From Carnegiea gigantea (taxonomy: Eukaryota; Streptophyta; Magnoliopsida; Caryophyllales; Cactaceae): 64,000 bases of DNA. Positions within the stretch are counted from its first letter, which is position 1; every line of letters begins with the position of its first letter. A program made the translations under genes and the position numbers. The DNA lies in contig JAKOGI010001350.1 in assembly GCA_029747015.1 (NCBI GenBank), forward strand, positions 117,501 to 181,500. The letters run 5' to 3'. Below are positions 24,363-35,217 of this stretch, one piece after another. The notes beneath the pieces were generated by a model that did not search any database, was not told the DNA's origin, and saw only the letters and a list, made by a program, of their open reading frames with translations.

Positions 24363-26259
24363 TGTCCTTTATTTTACGTTAAGTTGGCTTCCTTACATTC
24401 TATGTTACAAAATTCGTTTTTTTATTAACTATATGAGCTAAATTAGTGTCGATGTGCTTATGTAGGCGATAATTTTATTAAAAAGAATTATTATTGCTAT
24501 TATTGATTTTAAAGTTAATTCGTGCTATTTGCGCCTTAAATTATATCAATAGTTTAATTTAGTCGTCATTCGATTTATTTAGTCGTTTCCCGAGTGCGAG
24601 CAGGTTGTTAACCTTAGAATTAGTTTCGAGGTTTATTAAATTGAATCTTGACGTATTTGGGATCAAATAATAGATGAAGGGTCGTATCATCGATTCGGGT
24701 TAGGATATGAGGTACGAGATACAAATTAGACTATCAATTGACCAAAAAAAAAATGTTGAACAAAAGGGGGCCAAGCCCCTTCTCTTTCATGGCAGAAAAT
24801 CGCGAGCGATGGGGTCTCTCAAAACCCCAGCCCCGACACCCCAAACCGGAGAGGAGAAGAAAGAGAGAGAGTGAGGCGGCGGTGCTGCCGCCGACGAGGG
24901 TTGACCGCAGTTGTCCCCTCCGCGACGGCCCTGGCACGCCCGAAAATAGAGAGAGGGACCGTGAGACTGAACGAAGGAGAGAGAACGGGGGGGAACCTAG
25001 CCGATGCCGGTGCACGTAGTCGGTCACGGCACGGGCCCGATGAAGAGAAAGAAGAGGGATCGAGCGAGAGTAAGAGTGAGGTGCCTGGTCCAAAGGCTAG
25101 GGTTTTGAAGTTCTCAACCCCACGCCACCACGACCATCACCATTGACAGTGGGGCCATATCGAGGACCACCGGAGTAGCAGCAGTGGTAGCAACACAATG
25201 ACAGCAAAAAAGGGTACGGATTTCGGGTTCTTGAACATCTAAATTCAGCCCCAAAACCCCAAAATCGGGTCCTCTAGCTTGGAGTCCCGGTGGGTGCTTC
25301 TCGCCTCCTAAGTATTAGTAGTTTCGAAATGGTTTTAACCTTTAAGCTACGATGCATGTTAAGTGTAGTTAATTTATGCTTGAAAATGACTTCGAATCGT
25401 TAAATGTTAGTTTAGTTGATTAATACTGGAAAGTGGCTTTGAATCGATATATGTTAGTTTGGGTAATACATGCTTAGAAGTAGCTTTGAAATAATATACG
25501 AATACCTGGAAATGATGTCCGATAGGTTAACTAATTCATGCTTGAAAATGACTTTAAAATGAATTAAGAATGTCTATACTTGATGCATGCTAAGTGGCTT
25601 GGTTCGTATCTAAAAGTACCCTTAGAAACGACCTAAAAATGTTTTGAATTGATACTTGTATAATTAGTTGATTCATACCTAAATAGCGGTTTCGAAATGC
25701 TATGTGAGCATTCAGAATCAATGCTTGAATAGTGAGTTGGTTCATGCCTAATTAGTAGCTTTGTATTAACATGTTGATACTTCGAATCGATTCCTCTCCA
25801 TATAGGTAAATTATTTTAAATAGCCTCATTAGGCTTGAATAGTAACTTCGATGCAATAAACGAATGCCTTGAATCGTATTATGTTTAAATGGCTCAATTC
25901 GGTTCGAATAGTGACTTCGACGTAATAAACGAATCCCCTGAATTGTATTATGTTTAAGTGGCTTATTTATATTCGATAATGACTTCGATGTAATAAACGA
26001 ACGTTTAGAATCGTATTATGTTTAAATGACTTAATTAGGCTTGAAATGTAACTTTGAGACAATGAATGGATGCCCCGAATCGATACGTGCCTATTTAGTT
26101 GAATTATACTCATGAAATAACTTTGAAAATAACGTTTGAATGATGAACTGAGAATGTTTACGTCCCTTAACTGCAATACATGAATGTAATTGTGTTTCAT
26201 GCTTAGTTAATTTAACTCAACTTAATAAACGCTCGTTTCAAGTTAGGGTCGTATGAATG

Positions 26260-26290
<31 letters not shown>

Positions 26291-28560
26291 GTACGGTTAT
26301 AACCATTGGTTACAGCGTACTGCTAATTACTATTTATTTATTCGGTAAGTCAAGCATTGGTAAGTTACGTAAGTTTACATATCGCCTTTCAGTATGTCAT
26401 GATGATTAGAATACTAAATTATGAAATTGAAACCGAGATGATAGTTAGACGGTTTGAGGTAGAACTATGAGTGGTTCGAGGACCGGTGGTCGGTTGCTAT
26501 GTGAGGAGGGAGTCTGCGTTGTGATTACCACAATCTTGTGGATTACGAGGCCGTATGTGGCTCATTGTATTGAAATGATTATGAAGTGCTTGAATATATT
26601 ATGTGTAAATTCCTCCCCTTTTATGCTATTAAGATGCATTATGAGTTTGAAGGAGTTGTTTTGAAAATGGATGTTTCTTGTGTTTCAAAACAATAGTAAC
26701 CATGACTATTAGCAATCAATGGCCTATTTTGGTAATACGAACTTCGTTTTGGGAGTGAACTTGCTTAAATGGGGGAATCCCTAAAGAATTTGATTAAAAA
26801 GAAAGTGTGATGTATGAAAAGGATTTCGCTGTGAGAGGTAGCAAAATTATTAGCCGTTATGGCCGACACGCTTTCAATTGGCTAAGATAAGGTGCTTCGG
26901 ACAATTTGTTATGAATGGTGCTAGCCTAGGGAATAAGTCCTGGTACAAGGAGACCCTAGAAGATCCTGACGAGGGTAATGGTCCGATATGTTATATGTAC
27001 CCGTCCCGGGAGTAAGAGCTTAAGTGTGAGCGTTAGGTCTCACTATGGGGTTGAGAATAGTTCTCACCCAATCAGCACCCTGTATTGATCTTATGCCAGA
27101 TGTATTTTCCTAATAAGCAAAGAAAAGCAGTTAGCATTTTTCCATTTTAAGTATTTCAGAAGAAAAAAAGTTTCAAAGGCCATTAAGAGGCCAGTTGAAT
27201 GAAATGTGAAACGTTTATAAGGGTCATTATGTGACCAATACGAAAGGGATTTCCTTTAATGAAAATGAGCCTTAAAGAGGCTAAGAAAAGAGTTTTTATA
27301 GACCTCAAGAGGCTAAGCAAAGTGTTTTCAAGAAAAGAAGGAAAGCTTTCTGTGCATGTTCTGTGCTTTTCTTATGAATGAAATGTGAATGAGATTTCCA
27401 GTAAGGTAAGTCAGGTGTTTTCACAAAAAGAAAGAAAGACACATGTGCATATTCCCAGTATAACTTATGAATGAGATGCTAAGTAGGATATGATTATGAA
27501 AAGAAAGCCCTATGAGCATATTTCATGCACACCCTATGAATGAGATTTGAATGAGACTTGAAATTTGTGTGTGCCTTATGCATATCGTATGAATGAAATG
27601 CCAAGAATAGTATGATTATGAAAAGAGATAACCTTGTGTGCACATCATATGAATGAGGTTTCATGCATAGTTTAAATAGAATGCTAAGAAGTTTTGTTTT
27701 GAAAAAGAAAGATCCTTATGCTTAGCCCTCGATGCTGGCTTACGTGCTTAATTGCTTGTTAGTAAAGGAACTTAGTCATTTGGGGACCTAGAAATATGTT
27801 TGAGTAGTTAAAATAAAGTTTATGGTTAGTGATCCTTCTATAAGGATTTTATGAATGCCTAATATGATAGGAAAGTATGAATACGTGATATGTGACTATT
27901 AAAGATATTATTGCCAGCAATGGCTTTGGTTTTAAGGGCATCGGGGGACACTCATTAAGTGTGTGGTTGCTCATCCCACTACTCTTTCCCCTTTTTCCCT
28001 AGGTTTTCTTTGTGACAGGAAGAAGTTGAGTCAGCTATGTCAAGATGGAGTCTATTCTCGCTTGCAAGGTGTCATGTGTGCCTACTTATGTCTTTAATGA
28101 AGTCATGTAAAGTATTTTTAGTTTGCAAACGTTTGTAAACAATTATTCTAGTTCATGTAACGCATAAGGTATGAAGGTCGCTCTGTTTGGCCATATGAGC
28201 CAACCATCTAATTAGTTAGATGTCTTCTTGGTTAAAGTTAGTTATGTTTTTGGGATGTAAACCCCAATACTCCGGTTGTATGAAACGTTGAGTTGTATCT
28301 TTTATTTATTCTGTATTAATGAACTATTCTGTTTGGTGTACTCCGAACGAATGGCTCATTGAGTTATGGACTCCGGCATGTAGTCGTTGAGCTTCTTTTA
28401 AATGTTTTACGCTTCCGTTGATTTGCAGGGGTTTATTATAAGGTTTTTAGCTTGGAAACGGTCAGTTTTTAGGGAAAACTCTGTCCATTTTGCCTCAGAA
28501 TTTTTAGGAAAAAGTTAAGAAAACGTAGCGCTCCTGGCCGTAGGGGCTGGGGGTGTTACA
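24363..28560 (+). mobile_element. 4.2-kb solo-LTR-like insertion in element T's RT gene
   Basis: It starts TGTCCTTTATTTTACG and ends GGGGGTGTTACA, the style of chromovirus (Tekay/Del-type) LTRs. There is no primer site, gag or pol inside. The flanking coding sequence is RT on one side and RNase H on the other, so the insertion is certain even though no clear target duplication remains (GCCCG left, CATTC right). It holds a GA-rich GC-rich stretch near 24850-25120, two regions of degenerate tandem repeats (about 25320-26190 and 27100-27700) and a CT/AT microsatellite at 26259-26285. Open frames at 24738-25146 follow the purine-rich composition and are not credible genes. A truncated or rearranged element is the alternative. 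Confidence 0.68.
25320..26190 (+). repeat. Degenerate tandem repeats (about 70-75 bp) in the 4.2-kb insertion
   Basis: Units share GACTTCGATGTAATAAACGAA, a following GAATCGTATTATGTTTAA and GTGGCTTAATT-like words. They recur about every 70-75 bases, best seen at 25850-26050. Divergence is high, so the copy number (about a dozen) is approximate. Confidence 0.6.
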
Positions 28561-29074
28561 CATTCTTCCGCATCCTATGACAGCGGGCCAACTTCAGTTG
28601 GGATCAGCAGGCGGACGAGGCTTTCTAGGCCTTGAAGGCCTACCTGGCCCATCTACCCAAAGTAGCCAGCCCCCTGGAAGGGGAAATCTTAGTACTATAT
28701 TTGGCTGTCTCAGAGCACGTGGTTAGCGCTATTCTCGTAGTAGAAAGGGAAAAGGAGCAGATCCCTGTATACTCTGTGAGCCGCGCCTTGGTAGGGGCGG
28801 AAGTAAACTACCCTCTTATTGAGAAGTTTGTTTATGCCTTAGTAATGGCCAGTCGAAAGTTGAGGCCCTGCTATGAGGCTCACAAGATCTTAGTCCTAAC
28901 TGTTCAACCCTTCAAGAATGCCCTTCAGAAGTTAGATGCCTCAGGGAGGCTCTTGAAATGGGTCGTCGAACTCTCCCACTACGACCTGACCTTTGAACCA
29001 CGGAGAGCCATCAAAGCCCAGGTGCTGGCTGACTTCTTCGCTGAAAACACAACCCCCACCAAGGAAGGTGATTT
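28561..29074 (+). pseudogene. Element T RNase H (gypsy type)
   Basis: It degrades the RNA strand during reverse transcription. The frame resumes after the insertion with FSWDQQADEAF, then a TAG at about 28627, ALKAYLAHLPKVASPLEGE, YLAVSEHVVSAILVVERE, PVYSVSRALVGAEVNYPLIE and ALVMASRKLRPCYEAH. It ends with the HYDLTFEPRR connection segment. The catalytic Asp expected in the YLAVSE segment is replaced, as is common in Tat elements whose second RNase H takes over that function. Confidence 0.82.
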
Positions 29075-29582
29075 GCGCCCGCGGCCTTGGAGCCTATACC
29101 TGGATGGCTCGTCCACTGAGGATGGGAGTGGGGCCGGACTCATCATCCAAAGTCCCAACGGGTCATGGTACGAGCATGCTTTGAAATTCATGTCCAAAGC
29201 GTAAAATAATGAGGCAGAGTATGAAGCCCTCATTGCGGGAATAGAGTTATGCTACATAACAGAGGCGGACTCTGTCCAAGCCTTCTCTGACTACCAGCTA
29301 GTCGTCAGTTAACTCAATGGTGCATATGAAGTGAAGGACGACACTATGGCCGCCTATGTTCTACGGATACAGGAGGCAACTAAATTACTAAAGCATTTTG
29401 CAATCACGCACATTCCTCGCTCAGAGAACCGACATGCCAATGCCCTGTCTAAACTTGTGAGCTTATCTGAGGACGGGAAGCCCAAAAACATTCAGTGGGA
29501 AACCTTAACGGAGAGGATTATCGAGCTACATGAAGTGCTGTGGTTAGACAGAAGGTGCACTCTTAGCCCTAATGGGGGCTAA
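29075..29582 (+). pseudogene. Element T second RNase H (plant/archaeal type)
   Basis: It follows the first RNase H directly in the same frame. The motif sequence is WSLYLDGSSTEDGSGAGLII, then NNEAEYEALIAGIEL, FSDYQLVVS, and HIPRSENRHANALSKL. The catalytic series (D in LDGSS, E in EAEYEAL, D in FSDYQL, D or N near HANAL) can be followed. Stops fall at about 29203 and 29310. This second RNase H marks the Tat lineage. The frame runs out in tandem repeat sequence at 29557-29582, where an integrase should start. Confidence 0.85.
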
Positions 29583-29960
29583 GGGCCCCTGAGCACGGCC
29601 TTATGGCCGTTCGCTACACTCTTAGCCTCAATGGAGCTACGGGTCCTTGAGCACGGTCTTATGGTCAGTCGCTACACTCTTAGCCCCAATAGGGGCTAAG
29701 GGTCCTTGAGCACGGCCTTATGGTCGATCGCTAGACTCTTAGCCCAAATGGGGGCTAAGGGTTCTTGAGCATGGCCTTATGGCCAGTCGCTACACTCTTA
29801 GTCCCAATGGGGCTAAGGGTCCTTGAGCACGACCTTATAGCCAGTTGCTACACTCTTAGCCCCAATGGGGGCTTAGGGTCCTTAAGCACGGCCTTACTGC
29901 CGATCACTACGCTCCTAGGCCCAATGGGGGCTATGGGTTAACGAGCACGGCTTCCGGGCC
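29557..29960 (+). repeat. 59-bp tandem repeat array 1 (about 7 units)
   Basis: Units of 58-59 bp read CACTCTTAGCCCCAATGGGG, then GCTAAGGGTCCTTGAGCACG, then GCCTTATGGCCGATCGCTA. Each unit contains two inverted repeats able to form hairpins: TTAGCCCC-AAT-GGGGCTAA and CGGCC-TTAT-GGCCG. The array abuts the end of the second RNase H frame. Array 2 at 33261-33840 has the same unit in the same orientation. Confidence 0.9.
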
Positions 29961-30312
29961 GATCACAATGCCGGTGAGGTATTCCTTAGCCCTCTCACAC
30001 ATCACTTATTCTTTCGTTTGGGGGCTACAACCCCACGGCATATGAAGACAAGAACAAAGCCACAAGCTAAAACAAAAGAACAAGTATGAACCAGAAAAAT
30101 GGCCAACGATAGAAGCTGGGTGCCAGAAATGAACGTTTTTCATTAGTGATGTACGAGTACAATCTCTAATTAAAGAAAAAACAAACAAACAACACCACAA
30201 AAAAACAACGAGGAAAAAGGAGGGGGTTACACATTAGGCTGCCCACTATCCTCATGGCCCTCCTCCTCAGAAGCCCTGACCTCAGTATCCAGGGGGTTGG
30301 TTGCCTCATCCC
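29961..30312. other. Non-coding spacer between array 1 and the antisense gene
   Basis: This holds the downstream side of the antisense gene's stop and A-rich sequence (30050-30220). On the minus strand it could contain the gene's 3' untranslated region. I saw no integrase remnant on either strand. Confidence 0.5.
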
Positions 30313-32829
30313 CTACACCCCGGCCCTCACCGGAAGGGGGAGTAAATCCACTTCCTCGGGGTCACGGCCTTCATCTTTCGCCCACTGACGCTCGTCCACA
30401 TCGTGGTGGTAAGCCTCAAAATAGTTGTCCACCTGAAACTCTGGAGCTACCGTCACCAAGACTTTGCGTAAATACCCTAGGGTATTAGCGCGGCCCTACT
30501 GGTAACCTTGCTCCTTCGCCTGGGCCGCCCTTTCCGCCCCTGCGGCCGCATCAGCCTCGGCCTTCGTAAGCGCCTCCTCTAGCTGGCACTGTAAGCTCTT
30601 CTTGCCGGCTTCACGGGAGTCCAAATCAGCCTTCAGCTTTTCTCAACGCCGCTGGTGCGGAGTGACAAGCCCCTCCAATCTTCTGCATTCCACTGTAGCT
30701 CTCACCCCTCGGCCAAAGCTACTTCCTCCTCTGTGACCTTTGGGACATCCGAAGCACCAGGGGTGGCTAAGTCCCAGGACTTAACTAGGTCCCGGATGAG
30801 TGAGAACTTGGCAGCGAAATCCGCCCTGATGAAGTTGGTGGATGGCCACTGGGTGATTAGAGGGGAACCGCCAGCAGCTTGGGAAGCGACGCCTACGGTT
30901 TTGGAAGGGGCGGCTTGTTCCTGAAGGCCGGGGGTGTGATCCCCAGATGACCGGTTTTTCGATTATTGAGGGGCAGACCGTCCGGCTCCCGCTTCCCCCA
31001 CTTGAGAAGGAGCGGATGTCGCGGTCCCGTCTAGACAGCCCTCAGTCCGTTGCCGCTTACAAACCAGTAAGCTGATGGTGGGCTTCTTCCCGTGTGGAAT
31101 GGGGGGTGCCTACGAAAAAAATAACTTAGTCAGCAAAATTCAGGGATCACGAGAAAGGGGGGACAAATAAGGTTATAAATTGTATCTTCTTGGCTTGTTG
31201 GGTGACAAGGCGCTGCCTCTCCTCTTCTCACCGGTGCTCGACATTAGCTCCCACTTGCTCTAGAGTGGCATCCCCGGTCTCGAAGACCATCAACCTTGCC
31301 CTCATTTATTCTGCATAAAACAAAAGGGAAGTCAGGTCAGCACCAAACATAGAAGTGATTAGCATTAGGACGACCAATACCCTTGGAAAAATTCTAAAGG
31401 ATCAAAAGGGCGGCTGCGGCGAGAAAGAAATTGTTTGCAAAAAACTTCAACTTAGGTAGCCAATTCAAAGGCTCCCTATCACTGGACTTGCTCTTCCTCA
31501 TCTTGGGGCCCTTCACAGACTCAATTGCTTGAGCCATAAACTTGGGGATGGGCCGAGGCTTATTGTCCTCCCGTATGTAAAACTGGAAGTAACGGGCCGT
31601 CTTTATCTCCTCAGCTGTGGGCTCCCTAAATGGGTTCCTCACAGGTTTACCCTCGTTCCAGTCAGGAATGTCTAGCTAAGCTGACTCTTAGTGCACGAAG
31701 AAGAAGTCATACTTTTAGTGCTTCACCTTCGATTTCTTCCCGATGGCCGTTATGAAGCCCGACCTATTGTTGAAACAATACCACCCTAAGTTCCCGATCT
31801 CTTTGGGAGCCCTCTGGACCGTATACACGAGGCTAAACGCCCATGCTGAGCAAGTGAGGCTGTACAGCTCGCAAGTTGTGATGAAAGAGCAAATGTTGTG
31901 CCATGATGTGGGCACAACTTGCGCGGGCACCAGTTCATAGTTGTTTAGGATCTCTTCAATCATCGGATGAAGAGGAAATCAGAGACCATAGTTAAGAGCC
32001 AAGCGATAAACAGCTATGCATTTTGTGGGCGGCTCATTCACTGTGGCATCCGTGTTGAGGATCGCGAAAGTACACCCGGCAGGCAGAAGGTACTGCTTCT
32101 TGAGGGCCGACCTCTTTAATGTAAGGACGACCTTCGGGTTAGGGAAGTGACTGCTCGGACCATCCTGCAGATCCCAGCAGGTTGGGGGCCTTGGGAATTC
32201 CGGCCCTTCTGCCACAATCTCTGCCACTAATCCTTCAGGCGCACGACCTTTTCTTTTAAGCACTGATTTTCCCGAAGTCGATGACCCTTCAAGAGATGAA
32301 GAGCTAGTTGACGCCCCTTCTGAGGATGAACTCCTCGATGAATTGTCAAAAGTGGAGCTGGAGGAGGCCCCCCTGAGGTAGAGTTATAACTAGTGGAGGC
32401 CACTTCGGCCCCCAGTTTGGATGAGGATGGAGCTGAACAGGGATTACCTTATGTACCCTCAGCTAGCAGCTCGTCAGGAGACTTGATGCGTGGAGTAGAC
32501 TTGGTCTTCGCCATTGTTCGAAACTGGAAATCAGTCATATAATTAGCTATGGTGATCTCCCAGGGATATGTCACCTCCACCTCTGGGCAGAGGACACTAG
32601 GGTTGGAGGAGTACTCGCAGTGGGACCACGAGGGAGTGCCCGGTTCAAAAAGAGGCACCGCATAGGGAATCTTTTTAGGTTCCCCACATTTATTCTTTCG
32701 GGGGATGCCGGCCACCACCTGGCCATTGATAAAGGCCAAGAGGCTAGGGAATTACGGGTGCCGGCCCTCCACTTAGGGGCCGGCCAACCCTTGAAAAACG
32801 TCTCCACCTGATGAGGAAGACGATGACAT
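30313..32829 (-). pseudogene. Antisense gene of element T, Transposase_28-like, with two apparent introns
   Basis: On the minus strand from ATG 32829 (MSSSSSSGGD), blocks read in order as a Pro/Trp-containing segment (KKIPYAVPLFEPGTPSW), MAKTKSTPRI at 32514, and a Ser-rich linker near 32290-32350. Next comes a conserved-looking domain with LNNYELVPAQVVPTSWHNI (about 31955-31895), GNLGWYCFNNRSGF and EIKTARYFQFYIREDNKP (about 31610-31560). The C-terminal part (about 30660-30315) is helical and charged (QLEEALTKAEADAAAGAERA), then APEFQVDNYFEAYHHD, and ends at TAG 30313-30315. Splice-like signals mark intron 1 (31380-31311; GTATTG...TTTTATGCAG) and intron 2 (about 31185-31110; TTTTTTCGTAG acceptor, donor decayed). 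At least six stops and a frameshift near 32400 disable it. It resembles the plant family labelled putative gypsy-type transposon (PF04195). Antisense genes are known in some Tat elements such as Grande. Function unknown. Confidence 0.62.
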
Positions 32830-33089
32830 AATATACAAGAACAAACAATGCTTCGATGGGGCACAGGGGTGAACCTGTATAAGATGAAGATTCGAGGGAG
32901 CTGTTTGAAGATGAGGATGAACACTCAAGCAAACCTTTAAAGATACAAAGGGGGAGCTTGAGACACTACAGTGAATTTGAATGCGGAATGGAGAGGGGGG
33001 CTGAGCTTCTCTCTCTAGAAATTGTTTCTCTCTCTAGGGGGATGAAATCTGCGGTGAGCAAATGACCCCTCATTTGACGAATCCTCACC

Positions 33090-33097
33090 CTTATATA
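33090..33097 (-). promoter_or_regulatory. TATA box for the large antisense gene
   Basis: The minus strand reads CTCTATATAAGGG around TATATAAG (33097 to 33090), about 260 bases before the proposed ATG at 32829. No competing TATA box is closer. It lies between array 2 and the gene. Confidence 0.55.
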
Positions 33098-33260
33098 GAG
33101 TGAAAATGCAGGACACACCTCCCGATAACACCCAACGGGCACAGCTCTTCCCAACCGACCACACATGGTGGCCTATTATTGCCTCGTCATTAGCAAAAAA
33201 TCTGGGACCTCGTGAAAGAACGGACCTTCAAACACACTCCCTGGAGGCCGGTCACTACAT

Positions 33261-33840
33261 GCCTGGTCCTAGGGGCTGGGGGTCCCTGAGCACGGTCCTA
33301 TGGCCGGCCGCTACACTCCTAGCCCTAACGGGGCTTAAGGGTCCCCGAGCACAACTTTATGACCAGTCGCTACGCTCTTAGCCCTAACGGGGGCTAAGGG
33401 TTACTGAGCACGGCCCTATGGCCGGTCACTATGCTCTTAGCTCCAATGAGGGCTGATTGTCCCTGAGTACGGCCTTACGGCCGATCGTTACACTCTTAGC
33501 CCCAATGAGGGTTGAGGGTTCTTGAGCACGGCCTTATGGCCGATCGCTATGCTTTTAGCCCCGATAGGGGCTAAGGGTTCCTAAGCACGGCCCTATGACC
33601 GGTTGCTATGCTCTTAGCTCCAATGGGCGCTAAGGATCCCTGAGGACGGCCTTATGGCCGGGCGCCACGCTCTTAGCCCAGATGGGGGCTAAGGGTCCCT
33701 CAGCACGGCCTTGTGGCCGGGCACTACGCTCTTAGCCCCAATAGGGTCTAAGGGTCCCTGAGCATGGCTTTATGTCTGATCGCTACACTCTTAGCCCCAG
33801 TAGGGGCTAGGGGACACACGGGATGGCCTTATAGCCTTTC
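33261..33840 (+). repeat. 59-bp tandem repeat array 2 (about 10 units)
   Basis: It has the same unit and orientation as array 1 (29557-29960), including both hairpins, for example ACGGCCTTATGGCCGATCGC and TTAGCCCCGATAGGGGCTAA. Units vary by point changes and single-base indels. It separates the large antisense gene's promoter from the four small antisense genes. Confidence 0.9.
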
Positions 33841-33971
33841 ATAACGCATAAATGCAAACAAACAAGTACAAAGGGGCTAGTCATATCAAGGTCTTTTATT
33901 ACAATAGCTAAGATCAATACAAGCACAAAAACGAGCGTGCAACGGAAACCACTATGCCTACTCCTCGTCGA

Positions 33972-34367
33972 TCAACGGGGGGGAGAGGCGCGTCCCTTTG
34001 CGCTGAAGTCGTCGTTGGGCATTTTGATTTTGTCCTCAATAAACAGCAGCCACGCTTCAATGGCATCCCATCTCAGCTTCCGTAAATCTGATATCAGGCC
34101 TTTCCCAGTCTCCCTCCTAATGAGCTGTAGCCTTGTTGCATCATTGATCACCATCGCATAGAAGACGGCTTGCACCATCTCAGAGATATAGGTAGCCTGT
34201 GCAAATTGCATTCCCATGATGTGGTTGAATTCGGGGCAATAGGCCGAGAAGTTCCAAGGGAGCAAATTCGGACGAAGGCTTGACGTTTCCCTCTTGGACC
34301 AGCGAAGGTTGTCCCCAACATACTCCACCGCCTGTACGGTGTCACGGAAAGAAAGGAAGGAGGACAT
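33972..34367 (-). CDS. Small antisense gene a of a four-copy tandem family (unknown function)
   Basis: Family not recognised. From the ATG at 34367 it gives about 131 residues. It shares with copies b, c and d an N-terminal EYV..N..W-type segment (AVEYVGDNLRW), a Cys-Pro segment (AYCPEF), a central helix (YISEMVQAVFYAMVIND) and a C-terminal DLRKLRWDAIEAWLLF. It has no in-frame stop, so it is one of the two intact copies. I saw no TATA box of its own. It starts 70 bases after the stop of copy b, so it may depend on b's promoter or may have lost its own. An upstream ATG at 34397 in the same frame is possible but less like the other copies. There is no signal peptide or membrane segment. The protein looks soluble and mostly helical. 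Confidence 0.55.
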   Translation of the reverse strand: MSSFLSFRDTVQAVEYVGDNLRWSKRETSSLRPNLLPWNFSAYCPEFNHIMGMQFAQATYISEMVQAVFYAMVINDATRLQLIRRETGKGLISDLRKLRWDAIEAWLLFIEDKIKMPNDDFSAKGRASPPR

Positions 34368-34436
34368 CCTCCCCCCAGGGGGATCGCCCTCCAGCACAGG
34401 GTTTGCCGGGGGGTCCGCTGGGCCAGAGGCCTGAGG

Positions 34437-34790
34437 TCATAGGAGCCTTTGATCGTTATCCTCGAGCCATGCTTCTACAGGGCCCCAGTCCAACTTTCGC
34501 ATAGCCGACATCACGCAGTCCATGGCAAGCCTTTGTGAAAGGCCCGACTCAGCAGCGTCATCTATGACCATGGCATAGAAGACTTTCTGCACAATCTCTG
34601 GGATGTAGGAATCATGGGCATATCGCCTCGCCATCTCGAGGTCAAAACGGGGGCACGGGCCGTGGTAGTCCGATGGAAGCGGCCTAGGACCAGGATCCGT
34701 GGGATCCGTCAATGACCATTGGAAGTGGTCACGAACATACTCAGCCGCCTGCTCGGTGTTGGCGAAATTGGGGAAGAGACCCCAGTCCAT
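34437..34790 (-). CDS. Small antisense gene b of the tandem family (unknown function)
   Basis: Family not recognised. I chose ATG 34790 (MDWGLFPNF) because a TATA box at 34855-34861 overlaps the more upstream possible start at 34856. The product is 117 residues. Shared features are AAEYVRDHFQW, PRPLPSDYHGPCPRF, YIPEIVQKVFYAMVIDDA and MRKLDWGPVEAWL. The frame is intact. The order of conserved parts is the same as in a, c and d, so the four arose by tandem duplication. It shows no similarity that I can see to gag, protease, RT, integrase or envelope proteins. Confidence 0.58.
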   Translation of the reverse strand: MDWGLFPNFANTEQAAEYVRDHFQWSLTDPTDPGPRPLPSDYHGPCPRFDLEMARRYAHDSYIPEIVQKVFYAMVIDDAAESGLSQRLAMDCVMSAMRKLDWGPVEAWLEDNDQRLL

Positions 34791-34854
34791 TCTCTTTCTC
34801 TTTTCTCGCTTTCGTCCGCAAATGAACGTATGAAAGTCTGCGGAGACCACCACC

Positions 34855-34861
34855 ATTTATA
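34855..34861 (-). promoter_or_regulatory. TATA box for small antisense gene b
   Basis: The minus strand reads CAATATAAATGG, 65 bases before ATG 34790. Copies c and d have a TATA box at a similar distance. Confidence 0.5.
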
Positions 34862-35217
34862 TTGAAGGGGACCGATGTTCGAGGAAGTGCAACTACCGAG
34901 GGGGGCAGCCAGCCACCCCAACCTCGCCACGTTGCCACTACGACAAATATCTTGTCTTAGAATTAAAATGTAAGCATTTTTTAAAGCCAATCATTCAACG
35001 CGGAGCGCTAGCTAAGCCGGGAAAGAAACGGTTCATCATGTCAAAGAAATACTCTTTTTATTATCAAACCCCCCCATAAGGGGCGGCCTAAGGAAAAACA
35101 AAAAAGACAAACGAGGACGAACAAGCAGGGGCAATACAAGAAAAGATTCGAAATAAAACTAAAGCTACTCCTCATCACTAAAGGGGCCGAGGGGCCTTTC
35201 GATCTAGAGCTCTCTTC

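Noticed and set aside
24738..25146. Overlapping plus and minus frames of about 90-120 codons
   Set aside because: They follow a purine-rich GC-rich stretch of the LTR-like insertion; three frames are open at once and none resembles a protein.
29557..33840. Regular repeats as a CRISPR array
   Set aside because: Units are adjacent 59-bp tandem copies with no unique spacers, in a plant retrotransposon.
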